64,000 bases of DNA from Cellulomonas sp. SG140 (lineage in GTDB: Bacteria > Actinomycetota > Actinomycetes > Actinomycetales > Cellulomonadaceae): the NCBI RefSeq assembly GCF_025770785.1, contig NZ_JANZLA010000005.1:62001-126000 (forward strand), given 5' to 3'. Below are positions 16,731 to 27,584 of the stretch, in pieces; the stretch's first letter is position 1; every line of letters begins with the position of its first letter. Below the pieces are notes generated by a model. The model saw nothing but the letters and a program-made list of their open reading frames with translations, was not told the DNA's origin and made no database searches. Position numbers and translations under genes: made by a program.

Positions 16731-16901
16731 GGCTTGACGGTAGGGGTCGGGCAAAGGGCGGCGTGGCCCGTTTCTGAGGGGATCCTGTGCCGGGACTGCG
16801 CCGGTTGCTGGCGGTCCGACGGCAGGCCGTCCCGGCGTCCTCCGACCCGGCGGGCCCGCCGTCCTCCGACCGAGACCGGCCGGGAGGTAGGGTCCGCCAC
16901 C

Positions 16902-17684
16902 GTGACCGTGTCCGGCCTGCACCTGACGCTCGCGACGGTCGGCCTGCTGATGCTCGCCGGGTTCACCGCCGGCTGGGTCGACGCGGTGGTCGGCGGCGGC
17001 GGGCTGGTGCAGCTGCCGGCGCTGCTGCTGGTGCCGGGCATCACTCCCGTGCAGGCGCTGGCCACCAACAAGGTGGCCGGGATCATGGGCACGTCGGTCA
17101 GCGCGCTGACCTACTACCGGCGGGTGCAGCCCGGCCTGTCCACTGCGGGGCCGATGGCGATGACCGCACTCGTCGGCGCAGCCGGGGGAGCGGCCCTCGC
17201 CGGGCTGCTGCCCACCTCCGTGTTCAAGCCGGTCATCCTCGTGGCACTGGTGCTGGTGGGCGCGTACACGGTGGCGCGTCCACGCGTGGGCCGGGCCACC
17301 GACCTGCGCTGGACGGGTCGGCGACACCAGGCGGTGGCGCTGGCGCTCGGCCTGGTGCTGGGTGCGTACGACGGTCTCCTGGGCCCGGGCACCGGCTCGT
17401 TCCTGGTGATCGCCCTGGTCGGCATCGTCGGCTACGGGTTCCTCGAGGCGTCGGCGCAGGCGAAGATCGTCAACGTCGCCACCAACCTCGGCGCCCTGCT
17501 GGTGTTCACGCTCGAGGGGGCGCCGCTGTGGCGGCTCGGGCTGCTGGTCGGCGGAGCCAACATCGCCGGTGCGTACCTCGGGGCCCGGACGGCGGTGGCC
17601 CGGGGCAGCGCCTTCGTCCGCATCGTCTTCGTCGTCGTCGTGGCCGCCCTGATCGCCCGGCTCGCGGTCGACGTGCTGGGCTGA
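16902..17684 (+). CDS. TSUP family sulfite/organosulfur-type permease (TauE/SafE-like)
   Basis: A 260-residue integral membrane protein of normal family length with the two-fold repeat of TSUP transporters: GFTAGWVDAVVGGGGLVQLPALLL, with TPVQALATNKVAGIMGTSVSALTYY in the first half, and GAYDGLLGPGTGSFLVIALV, with ASAQAKIVNVATNLGALLVF in the second. Members move sulfite, taurine-derived sulfur compounds or other anions; the substrate is not inferable. The GTG start is consistent with a TAGGGT hexamer eight bases upstream; no Shine-Dalgarno sequence is well placed. Confidence 0.88.
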   Translation: MTVSGLHLTLATVGLLMLAGFTAGWVDAVVGGGGLVQLPALLLVPGITPVQALATNKVAGIMGTSVSALTYYRRVQPGLSTAGPMAMTALVGAAGGAALAGLLPTSVFKPVILVALVLVGAYTVARPRVGRATDLRWTGRRHQAVALALGLVLGAYDGLLGPGTGSFLVIALVGIVGYGFLEASAQAKIVNVATNLGALLVFTLEGAPLWRLGLLVGGANIAGAYLGARTAVARGSAFVRIVFVVVVAALIARLAVDVLG

Positions 17685-17769
17685 CCAGCGCGAACGCCGC
17701 GGAGCACACCGGCCGCGGGCGGCCGCGTCCGTCATGCGGAAACCCGTCGGTCCGCATCGTGGGCCGACC

Positions 17770-17775
17770 TAGACT
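17770..17775 (+). promoter_or_regulatory. Probable -10 element of ask-asd
   Basis: TAGACT, identical to the hexamer before ffs, lies 59 bases upstream of the ask GTG and predicts a 5' UTR of about 50 bases. Confidence 0.45.
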
Positions 17776-17806
17776 CGCAGGCGCCCCTCGTCCGATCGCG
17801 GTCTGA

Positions 17807-20170
<2,364 letters not shown>

Positions 20171-20182
20171 CCGCGCTCGAGG

Positions 20183-20216
20183 ACCGGCCCCGGCACCCGA
20201 CGGTGCCGGGGCCGGT
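20183..20216 (+). terminator. Terminator of the ask-asd operon
   Basis: ACCGGCCCCGGCACC and GGTGCCGGGGCCGGT form a perfect 15-bp stem with a four-base CGAC loop, 13 bases after the asd stop. No U tract follows. Confidence 0.8.
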
Positions 20217-20252
20217 CTGCGTCGTGGGGCCGGTGGCCGATGGCCGAGGACC

Positions 20253-20816
20253 TCAGGCGCCGGAGGCCACCACGACGGTCATCACCAGGCACAACGCGCC
20301 GGCGACGACGGCGAACCAGGCCCTGCCGCGGCCGTGGCCGCCGGACGACGCGCGACGGATCGCGACGATGCCGAGCGCCACCGACAGCAGCCCCACGACC
20401 GCACCGAACACGGCCCCGCCGGTCCCGACCATGGCCATGAACCACGCGAAGAGCGCGAACAGCCCGACGTAGCCCGCGACGATCGACTGCCACGAGCGGC
20501 CCACCGGCAGCACCCAGTGCAGACCGTTGCCGGGCCCCAGGTCCGTGCTGGGGGCCGCCACAGGTCCGTAGGCCGCCGTGGCGTACGCCCCGGGGACGTA
20601 CCCACCAGCGGGTGACGCGTACCCGCCGACCGGTGGGCCGTACCCGCCGGCCTGCGATCCGTACCCGCCGGAGGGCGAGGCGTACCCACCGGCAGGCGCG
20701 GCGGCCGGTGCGAGCGGCGTGACGTGCTCGGTCCACCGGCTGCCGTCGAACCAGCGGACGACGTTCGGGGTGGACCCGTCCGGGTACCAGCCCGCGGGTG
20801 GAAGCGGCGCACTCAT
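20253..20816 (-). CDS. DUF2510 membrane protein with Gly-Tyr repeat linker
   Basis: A 187-residue protein. Residues 5-28 are a DUF2510 motif (PPAGWYPDGSTPNVVRWFDGSRW). Then come five seven-residue repeats of GGY followed by four variable small or proline residues (GGYASPS, GGYGSQA, GGYGPPV, GGYASPA, GGYVPGA), and two or three C-terminal membrane spans (IVAGYVGLFALFAWFMAMV, AVFGAVVGLLSVALGIVAI, AWFAVVAGALCLVMTVVVA). The DUF2510 module binds or faces the cytoplasm in many actinobacterial membrane proteins; its function is unknown. The ATG at 20814 is preferred over one 15 codons upstream. Confidence 0.82.
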   Translation of the reverse strand: MSAPLPPAGWYPDGSTPNVVRWFDGSRWTEHVTPLAPAAAPAGGYASPSGGYGSQAGGYGPPVGGYASPAGGYVPGAYATAAYGPVAAPSTDLGPGNGLHWVLPVGRSWQSIVAGYVGLFALFAWFMAMVGTGGAVFGAVVGLLSVALGIVAIRRASSGGHGRGRAWFAVVAGALCLVMTVVVASGA

Positions 20817-20864
20817 GAGGCACGCATCGTCAGGTGCCGGCGCGGCCTTGAGCGCCGTCACCCG

Positions 20865-21731
20865 TCAGTGCGAGAGCACCTCGTCCGCCAGCCGCGCCGC
20901 CCGGGCGGCGCCCTCCGTGACGGCATCGGCGCAGAGCACCAGCCAGGCGGCCACCCGGTCCGGTTCACCGGTGGCGAAGCCCGCGGCGGTGGCCTGGTAC
21001 ACCAGCGGCGCATCCGCCCAGACGGGCTCCGCGACGGCGCACCCCGTCGGGTCGAGGCCGCCAGCGGTGACGGCGAGCCGGGCGACGGCACGGGCGACCA
21101 CGCCGTTGGCGGCGGTGAACGGCCGCAGCGCCAGCAGCTCGCCGTGCAGCACGGCGGCGACCACCGCGGCGGGAGCGGCGGTGCGGTGGACCGCCTCGGT
21201 CAGCGCGGCCAGCCGATGGCCGACGTCCGCACCGGCCGGCGCGGCTCCCAGGCCGGCGAGGTCGGCGGTCGGGCGGTCGCCGCGGGGGCGGCCCAGCTCC
21301 TCGTCGGGAACCCTGCCGGTCGCCGCGAGGGTGTGCAGCCGCGCGAGCAGCTGGCCCAGCGGGAGCGGGCCGAGGGTGCCCCTGCCGTCGCCGACCCGAC
21401 CCGGCGCGCCGAGGTCCGGCATCAGGCGCTCGACGGCTGCGTGCGCCCGCACCGCACCGCGGACGACGTCGTCCGTCGGCCCCTGCGCGGGTGCGCCGGC
21501 GGCCAGCGCCCGCACGTTCTCGACCGGCACCCGCACGCCGTCCAGCGCCGCGCTCGCCCACGCTGCCTCGAGGCCGGCGCGCACCCGGACCTCCGACCAG
21601 CGTCGCCGCATCGCGGGATGCCGGCGCAGCTCGGTGCAGGCGTCCCGGGCCCTGGTCACGGCGGCGGGGACGCCGGGGAGGGCCGCCAGCCCCGCCAGCA
21701 CGTCGTCAGCGGGCTCGATCACGGGGCTCAC
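20865..21731 (-). CDS. Fic-like protein with degenerate active-site motif
   Basis: A 288-residue protein with the layout of actinobacterial Fic proteins: DVVRGAVRAHAAVERL, LLARLHTLAA, then HGELLALRPFTAANGVVARAVARL where the Fic loop HPFxDGNGRxxR should be. The catalytic His is replaced (the residue before PF is Arg), the acidic residue is Ala, and the phosphate-binding GNGR reads ANGV. The fold may be kept while AMP transfer is unlikely. The GTG start is supported by CAGACT ending six bases upstream on the minus strand (leaderless). It may be a pseudoenzyme; substrate and partners are unknown. Confidence 0.68.
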   Translation of the reverse strand: MSPVIEPADDVLAGLAALPGVPAAVTRARDACTELRRHPAMRRRWSEVRVRAGLEAAWASAALDGVRVPVENVRALAAGAPAQGPTDDVVRGAVRAHAAVERLMPDLGAPGRVGDGRGTLGPLPLGQLLARLHTLAATGRVPDEELGRPRGDRPTADLAGLGAAPAGADVGHRLAALTEAVHRTAAPAAVVAAVLHGELLALRPFTAANGVVARAVARLAVTAGGLDPTGCAVAEPVWADAPLVYQATAAGFATGEPDRVAAWLVLCADAVTEGAARAARLADEVLSH

Positions 21732-21737
21732 GGGACC

Positions 21738-21743
21738 AGTCTG
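21738..21743 (-). promoter_or_regulatory. -10 element giving a leaderless Fic-like mRNA
   Basis: On the minus strand CAGACT ends six bases before the GTG start. Confidence 0.45.
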
Positions 21744-21829
21744 CCGGGCGGCGGCGCGCCGAGCCTCGACGTCCCACCGGTGGGCGAGCGGTCCACCACC
21801 CGCACGGTCCGGGACCGTTCAGCGCACAT

Positions 21830-21875
21830 GACGACGGCCCTTGACCAGCACTTCTGCCGGTCAAGGGCCGTCGTC
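21830..21875 (-). terminator. Terminator downstream of tRNA-Pro
   Basis: GACGACGGCCCTTGACC (21830-21846) and its exact complement at 21859-21875 form a 17-bp stem with a 12-base loop, ten bases after the 3' end of the tRNA. Confidence 0.8.
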
Positions 21876-21884
21876 GTCTCCGGG

Positions 21885-21958
<74 letters not shown>

Positions 21959-21971
21959 GAGGAACCTGGCA

Positions 21972-21977
21972 AGGATA
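21972..21977 (-). promoter_or_regulatory. Probable -10 element of tRNA-Pro
   Basis: On the minus strand TATCCT lies 13 bases before the mature 5' end, leaving a short processed leader. Confidence 0.5.
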
Positions 21978-22061
21978 GCCGACGCCGACACGGGCGAGGA
22001 AATCGCCTCGGAGGTGGCGGAGGCAGCGCCCTTACGGCACGACGCAGGGGCCGCCCGGGAC

Positions 22062-22997
22062 TCAGCGGGGGACGAGTGTCAGCAGGGTCGCCTCGGGCCG
22101 CACCGCGAAGCGCACGGGCGCGTACGGCGAGGTCCCGAGCCCGGCCGACACGTGCAACCACATCGAGTCGCCGCCACCCGGGCGGTCCGGACGTGGACCG
22201 GGCCAGCCGTGCAGACCCTTGGCCCGCCGCGTGTCCAGGTCGGAGTTGGTCACCAGCGCGCCCCAGAACGGCAGGCCCAGCTGTCCGCCGTGGGTGTGCC
22301 CGGCGATGGCCAGGTCGACGCCGTCGTCGAGCATCGCGTCGAGCACCCGCCGGTACGGCGCGTGGGTGACGCCCATGTGCAGGTCCACCGGCACGTCAGT
22401 GCTGCGGACGTCGTCCGGTCCGCCCGCGGCGGGGAAGCGGTCGCGGTCGAGGTGCGCGTCGTCCGTGCCGACCAGCGAGATGCGCCGACCGTCGACGTCC
22501 AGCACCCCCCGGTGGTTGTCGAGGTCCACCCATCCCGCCGACGTGAACCGGCGCACCAGCTCACGCCACGGCAGCGCCACCGGCTGCACCTGCGCGGTGC
22601 GGGCGTCGCGCTGCAGGTAGCGCGCCGGGTTCTTGGGCTGCGGCGCGACGTAGTCGTTGGAGCCGAGGGCGAAGGCGCCCGGCACCTCCAGCAGCGGCTC
22701 GAGCGCCTCGAGCAGGGCAGGCATCGCGTCCAGGTGCGCCCAGTTGTCGCCGGTGTTCACGACGACGTGCGGCCGCGTGGTCGCCAGGTCGCGGACCCAG
22801 TCGACCTTGCGCCGCTGACCGGGCGTCAGGTGCAGGTCGGACACGTGCAGGACCCGCAGCGGCGCCTGCCCGGGGGCCAGCACCGGGACGGTCGCCTCAC
22901 GCAGCGCGTACCAGTGGACCTCGACGAGGGCGCCCCACGCGAGCGCGCCGGCGCCGGCCAGTGCCAGGGCGCCGGTCGTCCGGCTCAGGGTGCCCAT
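22062..22997 (-). CDS. Membrane-anchored metallophosphoesterase
   Basis: A 311-residue calcineurin-like phosphoesterase with an N-terminal membrane anchor (ALALAGAGALAWGALVEV). Metal-binding motifs occur in order: HVSDLHL, VNTGDNWAH, GSNDY and AGHTHGGQLGLPF. It is the equivalent of mycobacterial Rv3683 and of the gene that follows the class A PBP in Streptomyces (family and synteny knowledge). The ATG shares one base with the stop of the PBP gene (TGATG), so the two are co-translated. The substrate is unknown; a cell-envelope phosphoester is likely from context. Confidence 0.9.
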   Translation of the reverse strand: MGTLSRTTGALALAGAGALAWGALVEVHWYALREATVPVLAPGQAPLRVLHVSDLHLTPGQRRKVDWVRDLATTRPHVVVNTGDNWAHLDAMPALLEALEPLLEVPGAFALGSNDYVAPQPKNPARYLQRDARTAQVQPVALPWRELVRRFTSAGWVDLDNHRGVLDVDGRRISLVGTDDAHLDRDRFPAAGGPDDVRSTDVPVDLHMGVTHAPYRRVLDAMLDDGVDLAIAGHTHGGQLGLPFWGALVTNSDLDTRRAKGLHGWPGPRPDRPGGGDSMWLHVSAGLGTSPYAPVRFAVRPEATLLTLVPR

Positions 22998-25468
22998 CAG
23001 CCGTGCGGGTTCCCGCCACCGTTACCGGGGTTGCCACCACCGGGCCCAGGCTGTGCGGGTTGGGTCGGCTGCGGCGGCGGGGCTGCCGGCTGCCCGCTCG
23101 AGATCACCAGCGTGACGGTCGACCCCGGTGTCGCGGTGCCCGTGGGCGACTGGCTCGCCACCGACCCGGCCGCCACGGAGGACGACACCTGGTTCGGTGA
23201 CACCTGGACGGTGAACCCGGCGTTCTGCAGCGTGGACGTCGCCTGGTCCTGCGGCTGGCCGACGACGTACGGCACGCTCACCTGCTTGCCGTACAGCTGG
23301 TCGCTGCCGATCGCCGGGAAGTTCGGCACGTTCTGGCCGGCCATGATCCGCATCATGAACCGCTTCCAGGTCGGTGCCGAGATGTCCGAGCCGAACGGTC
23401 CCTGGTAATACGTCTTGCCGTTGATCGTCTCGCCGTGCAGCGTCTTCTGCTGCTCCGTGATCTGGCCGGACCACACCGCGGTGGCCCGCAGCGGCGTGAA
23501 GCCGACGAACCACAGCTCCTCGTTGAACGTCGTCGTACCGGTCTTGCCGGCGGCGGGGAACGGCGGTGCGCCGACGGCCTTGGCCGTGCCGTTCCACACG
23601 TTGCTCATCGCGTAGTCCATCGCGGCGGCGTACTGCGGCTCGACCTTCTGCTGGCAGTCGGCGCTCGGCACGTTGAGCTTGGCGCCCGTCGCATCGGTCA
23701 CGCTCGTGATGGCGATCGGCTTGCAGAACACGCCGCCGGAGGCGAACGCTGCGTAGGCGCCGGCCATCATCAGCGGTGAGGTCTGCTCCGAACCGAGGAT
23801 GTTGCCGGGGTAGGGGCCGAACGGCACGCCGCCCCACGGCTGCCCGGAGTTGTCCTTCAGGTTCGGGTCACCGGCGCGGAGGACCCCCAGGTCGGCGGCA
23901 CCGTCGACGATGTTGCACAGGTTGAGCTGGAGGCCCATCGCGATGAACGCGGAGTTCACCGAGTTCGCCGTCGCGCTCAGCACGGTCTGCGGGTAGTTCT
24001 GGTTGCTCTCGGAGTTGCTGAACTTGTAGGTACCGGAAAGCCGGCCCTTGCAGGAGGTGAACTGCGACATGTTGTACTGCAGCGGCGTCGCGTTGACCTT
24101 CTCGTTGAGCGAGTGGCCCTGCCGCAGCCACTCCAGCAGCGTGAACGCCTTGTAGCTCGAACCGGGCGAGAACCCGCTCGACCCGCCGTACTCGAAGCTC
24201 GTGTTGAAGTTCAGCGCCGTCTCACCCGGGCCGGCGTTCTGCATCGGGTTGTAGACGCGGTTCTCCGCCATCGACGTGATCTTGCCGGTGCCGGGCTCGA
24301 CGGAGACCAGCGCGCTGCCGATGCCCGACGGGTCGTTCACCGGCACGCCGGCCTTGACCTCCTCGTCGGCCGCCGTCTGCTCACCCGGGATCAGCGTGGT
24401 GGTGATCGTCAGGCCGCCGCGGTACAGCAGGGCCTGCCGGTCGGACTGCGTCTTGCCGAAGGCGGGGTCGTTGAGGATCACCTTGGTGACGTAGTCGCAG
24501 AAGAAGCCGGAACCGGCCACCGTGTCGTTCGCCGTCATGCAGCCCTGCTTGATCGGCGTGACGTGCAGCGTGTCCTTCAGGGGGGTTGCGACGCCCTTGT
24601 CGTGCTCCGCCTGGGTGATGTAGCCCTGCTGGTACATCAGGTCCAGCACGGTGTCGCGACGGTTCTGCGAGTCGGCCGGGTTGAGCACCGGGTCCCACTT
24701 CGTCGGGCTCTGCGTGATGCCGGCGATGGTGGCCGCCTCGAGGTACGTCAGGTCCTTGGCATGCTTGCCGAAGAAGTACTCCGCCGCCGACTCCACCCCG
24801 TAGATCGAGGAGGCGCCGAACTGGGCGATGTTCAGGTACTTCTCCAGGATCTGGTCCTTGGTCATCGTCTTCTCGAGCGTGATCGCCAGCTTCGCCTCGC
24901 GCAGCTTGCGCGCCATGCCGGAGGAGCCCGAGTTGTCGCGTGCGTCGGCGAGCGCCTGCGCCCGCTGCGCGGGGTCCGGGATGGCCAGCGCCGCCTCGAT
25001 CAGCACGTTCTTGACGTACTGCTGCGTCAGCGTCGAGGCGCCCTCCTTCTGGCCGACGAGCGTGTTGATCGCCGCTCGAGCCATCCCCTGCATGTCGACC
25101 CCGGCGTGCTCGTAGAACCGCTTGTCCTCCACCGAGATCACGGCCTTCTGCATGATCGGGGCGATCTGGTCGAGGGGGACCACCACCCGGTTCTGGTCAT
25201 AGAAGGTGGCCAGCACCTTCCCGTCCGCGGCGAGGATGGTCGACTTCTGCGGCAGGGGCTTCTGCTCCAGCTCGGTGGGCAGCCCGTCGAAGGCCTTGAC
25301 CGTCATGCTGGTGGTGCCGTCCGCGACCGCGACGGCGGGCAGCGCGAGCCCCGCGGCGAGCACGCCCCCGACACCGGCGACCAGCACGAGCGCGAGGAAG
25401 AGGGCCAACGCCTGGCCGGGCCGGATGAACCGGCCGTGCGTACGGGGCGAGCGGGCAGGGGACGCCAT
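22997..25468 (-). CDS. ponA: Class A penicillin-binding protein with PASTA domain (PonA2 type)
   Basis: An 823-residue bifunctional murein synthase: one N-terminal membrane span (ALALFLALVLVAGVGGVLAAGL), a GT51 glycosyltransferase domain (catalytic Glu in AVISVEDKRFYEHAGVD; GASTLTQQYVKN), a transpeptidase domain with the active Ser in SPGSSYKAFT (near residue 436), SxN as SVNSAF, and KTGTT near 643. A PASTA domain (VPYVVGQPQDQATSTLQNAGF) starts near 730, then a Pro/Gly-rich tail. Its order next to a WhiB4-like gene and a metallophosphoesterase matches mycobacterial ponA2. The frame is open upstream, but the ATG at 25466 begins the cytoplasmic tail and membrane span. Confidence 0.94.
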   Translation of the reverse strand: MASPARSPRTHGRFIRPGQALALFLALVLVAGVGGVLAAGLALPAVAVADGTTSMTVKAFDGLPTELEQKPLPQKSTILAADGKVLATFYDQNRVVVPLDQIAPIMQKAVISVEDKRFYEHAGVDMQGMARAAINTLVGQKEGASTLTQQYVKNVLIEAALAIPDPAQRAQALADARDNSGSSGMARKLREAKLAITLEKTMTKDQILEKYLNIAQFGASSIYGVESAAEYFFGKHAKDLTYLEAATIAGITQSPTKWDPVLNPADSQNRRDTVLDLMYQQGYITQAEHDKGVATPLKDTLHVTPIKQGCMTANDTVAGSGFFCDYVTKVILNDPAFGKTQSDRQALLYRGGLTITTTLIPGEQTAADEEVKAGVPVNDPSGIGSALVSVEPGTGKITSMAENRVYNPMQNAGPGETALNFNTSFEYGGSSGFSPGSSYKAFTLLEWLRQGHSLNEKVNATPLQYNMSQFTSCKGRLSGTYKFSNSESNQNYPQTVLSATANSVNSAFIAMGLQLNLCNIVDGAADLGVLRAGDPNLKDNSGQPWGGVPFGPYPGNILGSEQTSPLMMAGAYAAFASGGVFCKPIAITSVTDATGAKLNVPSADCQQKVEPQYAAAMDYAMSNVWNGTAKAVGAPPFPAAGKTGTTTFNEELWFVGFTPLRATAVWSGQITEQQKTLHGETINGKTYYQGPFGSDISAPTWKRFMMRIMAGQNVPNFPAIGSDQLYGKQVSVPYVVGQPQDQATSTLQNAGFTVQVSPNQVSSSVAAGSVASQSPTGTATPGSTVTLVISSGQPAAPPPQPTQPAQPGPGGGNPGNGGGNPHG

Positions 25469-25781
25469 GCCCGTCAGGGTAACGGCGACACCTGACCCGT
25501 TCCCGTGGACCTCCTCGTGCGAGCCGGGTCTGCACGGTATGTGCACACCGCTGACCGGCCCGTCCACGGCGGGGACGTTCGTCCTGGTTGCCTGTGCTGG
25601 ACAGCAAGATCCGGACGTTCGTGGCATCACGGACACAGCTGGACGCTTGCCTGGTAGCGCTTCCACGCTTCTCACCAGGCAGGATGACCCGAACGGCGGC
25701 TCGTCAAGCGGTACTACTCCCCGGTACGGTCCCCCACCAGGGGGCACTCGGGGGGGTGCCCGCGTGACAAGGAGGTGCGCG
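25469..25781. other. 313-bp divergent promoter region between ponA and the wblA-like gene
   Basis: No convincing gene lies here. It must hold the promoters of both divergent genes. An inverted repeat GCCTGGT (25649-25655) / ACCAGGC (25674-25680) with an 18-base spacer sits mid-way, and a C/G-run segment (GTCCCCCACCAGGGGGCAC) precedes the WhiB gene. Either could be an operator; neither matches a motif I can name. Confidence 0.5.
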
Positions 25782-26069
25782 ATGGCCTGGACATCGCGGG
25801 AGGGCCACTGGACCGCGTCGGCAGCCTGCGGCAAGGGGAAGCTGGCGCCGGACGCCCTGTTCGTCGAGGGATCGGCGCAACGGGACGCCCGGTCGGTGTG
25901 CGGCACGTGCCCGGTACGGCTGGAGTGCCTGGCCGACGCGCTCGACAGCCGGATGGACTTCGGGGTGTGGGGCGGCATGACCGAGCGGGAGCGGCGCGCG
26001 CTGCTGCGTCGTCGCCCCGAGGTCCGGTCGTGGCGCAGCGAGCTCGCCACCGCCGGCGACGTGCGCTGA
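25782..26069 (+). CDS. wblA: WhiB-family iron-sulfur regulator (WhiB4/WblA type)
   Basis: A 95-residue Wbl protein. The four cluster-binding Cys are in SAACGKG, then VCGTCPVRLEC (C-x2-C-x5-C). The G[VI]WGG turn is FGVWGGMTERERRALLRRRP, followed by a basic tail that contacts DNA. The ATG has an ideal AAGGAGG site. Assignment to the WhiB4/WblA branch rests on the divergent ponA-metallophosphoesterase neighbours, which is the arrangement in mycobacteria (whiB4-ponA2-Rv3683) and Streptomyces (wblA). Homologues are redox- or NO-responsive and act with sigma factors. The longer upstream open frame is non-coding by composition. Confidence 0.88.
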   Translation: MAWTSREGHWTASAACGKGKLAPDALFVEGSAQRDARSVCGTCPVRLECLADALDSRMDFGVWGGMTERERRALLRRRPEVRSWRSELATAGDVR

Positions 26070-26146
26070 CGGCGCAGCCGAGGTCCGGTGCCGCACCGCA
26101 GGCGGACAGCGGCGGGCGCGCACCGGACCGGCGTCGGGCCGTCGCC

Positions 26147-26152
26147 TAGGGT
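26147..26152 (+). promoter_or_regulatory. -10 element giving a leaderless DUF4177-RidA mRNA
   Basis: TAGGGT ends six bases before the ATG at 26159; no ribosome-binding site is present. Confidence 0.6.
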
Positions 26153-26158
26153 GGGTGC

Positions 26159-26317
26159 ATGGCCACTGCCTGGGAGTACGCGACCGTCCCGCTGATCGTC
26201 CACGCCACCAAGGCGATCCTCGACCAGTGGGGGGTGGACGGCTGGGAGCTGGTCACGGTCCTGCAGGGCCAGGACGGCAACCTCGTCGCCTACCTCAAGC
26301 GCCCGCGGGAGGCCTGA
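26159..26317 (+). CDS. Small DUF4177 family protein
   Basis: A 52-residue protein: WEYATVPLIVHATKAILDQWG, then GWELVTVLQGQDGNLVAYLKRP. This is the DUF4177 pattern, a short beta-alpha-beta protein common in actinobacteria between WhiB and RidA genes. It is too short for most ORF length cut-offs. A TAGGGT hexamer ends six bases before the ATG, supporting a leaderless transcript and this start. The stop and the ATG of the RidA-type gene share one base (TGATG). The function is unknown. Confidence 0.85.
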   Translation: MATAWEYATVPLIVHATKAILDQWGVDGWELVTVLQGQDGNLVAYLKRPREA

Positions 26318-26808
26318 TGTCCGTCGCCGACCGTCTGGTCGAGCTGGGCCTGCAGCTGCCGTCCTCCGCCGCGCCCGTCGGCGCCTACGTGCCCGCGGTG
26401 CGCACCGGCTCGTACGTGTGGACGTCCGGCCAGCTGCCGTTCGTCGCGGGCGGGCTGACCGTCACGGGGATCGTCGGGTTGACGCCCGGTCAGGTCACGC
26501 CGCCGGCCGCCACCGAGCAGGCGCGCATCGCGGCGCTGAACGCGCTCGCCGCGGTCGGGAGCCTGCTGGCCGGTCCCGGCGGGGACGCCGTCGCGGCCCT
26601 GGACCGGGTGGTGCGGGTGGTCAAGGTGGTCGGGTTCGTCGCGAGCGACCCGACGTTCACCGGTCAGCCGGCCGTGCTGAACGGGGCGAGCGAGCTGCTG
26701 CACGCGCTGCTCGGCGACGCAGGCGTGCACGCGCGCTCGGCGGTCGGCGTCGCGGCGCTGCCGCTCGGGGCGCCGGTCGAGGTGGAGCTGGTCGTCGAGG
26801 TCGCCTGA
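26317..26808 (+). CDS. RidA family protein (YjgF/YER057c/UK114)
   Basis: A 163-residue protein of the long RidA subgroup: YVPAVRTGSYVWTSGQLPFV, VTPPAATEQARIAALNALAAVGSLLAG, RVVRVVKVVGFVASDPTFTGQPAVLNGASELL, then the C-terminal ARSAVGVAALPLGAPVEVELVVE. RidA proteins hydrolyse reactive enamines and imines made by PLP enzymes. In this subgroup the catalytic Arg of canonical RidA aligns with ARSAVGV. Translation is coupled to the DUF4177 gene. The 3' end faces the convergent crp gene. Confidence 0.88.
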   Translation: MSVADRLVELGLQLPSSAAPVGAYVPAVRTGSYVWTSGQLPFVAGGLTVTGIVGLTPGQVTPPAATEQARIAALNALAAVGSLLAGPGGDAVAALDRVVRVVKVVGFVASDPTFTGQPAVLNGASELLHALLGDAGVHARSAVGVAALPLGAPVEVELVVEVA

Positions 26809-26833
26809 GTCGAGGCGGCCTGAGCGGCGCCGC

Positions 26834-27511
26834 TCAGCGGGCGCGCCGCTCCAGGCGGTCGACGTCGAGCAGCACCACGGCACGGCCCTCGCGGCGGACC
26901 CAGCCGCGCGCGGCGAAGTCGGCCAGCGCCTTGTTCACCGTCTCGCGGGACGCGCCGACCAGCTGGGCCAACTCCTCCTGCGTCAGGTCGTGCGCCACGC
27001 GGATGCCGTCCTCCACCGGTCGGCCGAACCGGCTCGACAGGTCCAGCAGCGCCTTGGCCACGCGGCCCGGCACGTCGGAGAACACCAGGTCCGCCAGCGC
27101 CTCGTTGGTGCGGCGCAAGCGGCGGGCGAGCGCCTGCAGCAGGTGCTCGGCGACCGCCGGGGTGGACGCCAACCAGGTCTGCAGGTCGTGGTGGCCCATC
27201 TCCAGCACCACGGCGTCGGAGATCGCGGTGGCGGTCGCCGTGCGCGTGCCGGGGTCGAACAGCGAGAGCTCGCCGATCATCTCGCCCGGGCCCAGCACGG
27301 CGAGCAGGTTCTCGCGGCCGTCGCTGGAGCGGGTGCCCAGCTTGATCTTGCCCTCGCGGATCACGTAGAGCCGGTCGCCCGGCTCGCCCTCGTGGAACAG
27401 CACGTCCCCGCGGCCGACGTCGATGCTCTTCATCGACGCGATCAGCGTGCGCGCGGAGTCCGGCTCGAGGCCCGCGAAGAGCGGGGCGGTCAGCACCACG
27501 TCGTCAGCCAC
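26834..27511 (-). CDS. crp: Crp/Fnr family transcriptional regulator (Crp)
   Basis: A 225-residue regulator with the cyclic-nucleotide-binding beta-roll (GDVLFHEGEPGDRLYVIREGKIKLG; phosphate-binding cassette GEMIGELSLFDPGTRTATATA, with the Glu and Arg that contact cAMP) and a C-terminal winged helix (LTQEELAQLVGASRETVNKALADFAARGWV). Length and motifs match actinobacterial Crp (Rv3676, SCO3571). The start is GTG, with GGAAGG about nine bases upstream. Nearby nth, hydrolase and wblA genes reproduce the known synteny of crp. Confidence 0.93.
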   Translation of the reverse strand: MADDVVLTAPLFAGLEPDSARTLIASMKSIDVGRGDVLFHEGEPGDRLYVIREGKIKLGTRSSDGRENLLAVLGPGEMIGELSLFDPGTRTATATAISDAVVLEMGHHDLQTWLASTPAVAEHLLQALARRLRRTNEALADLVFSDVPGRVAKALLDLSSRFGRPVEDGIRVAHDLTQEELAQLVGASRETVNKALADFAARGWVRREGRAVVLLDVDRLERRAR

Positions 27512-27584
27512 GATCAGTCCACCTTCCCGCAGGCGCCGAAGGGACGGCGTCAGCGCTCAGTCTGCCCCATGGCGGTCGCGCAGG

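Noticed and set aside
15750-17735. A 661-codon frame including the ABC ATPase and its upstream region
   Set aside because: Only the downstream 326 codons carry domain motifs; the upstream part is antisense to the TSUP gene.
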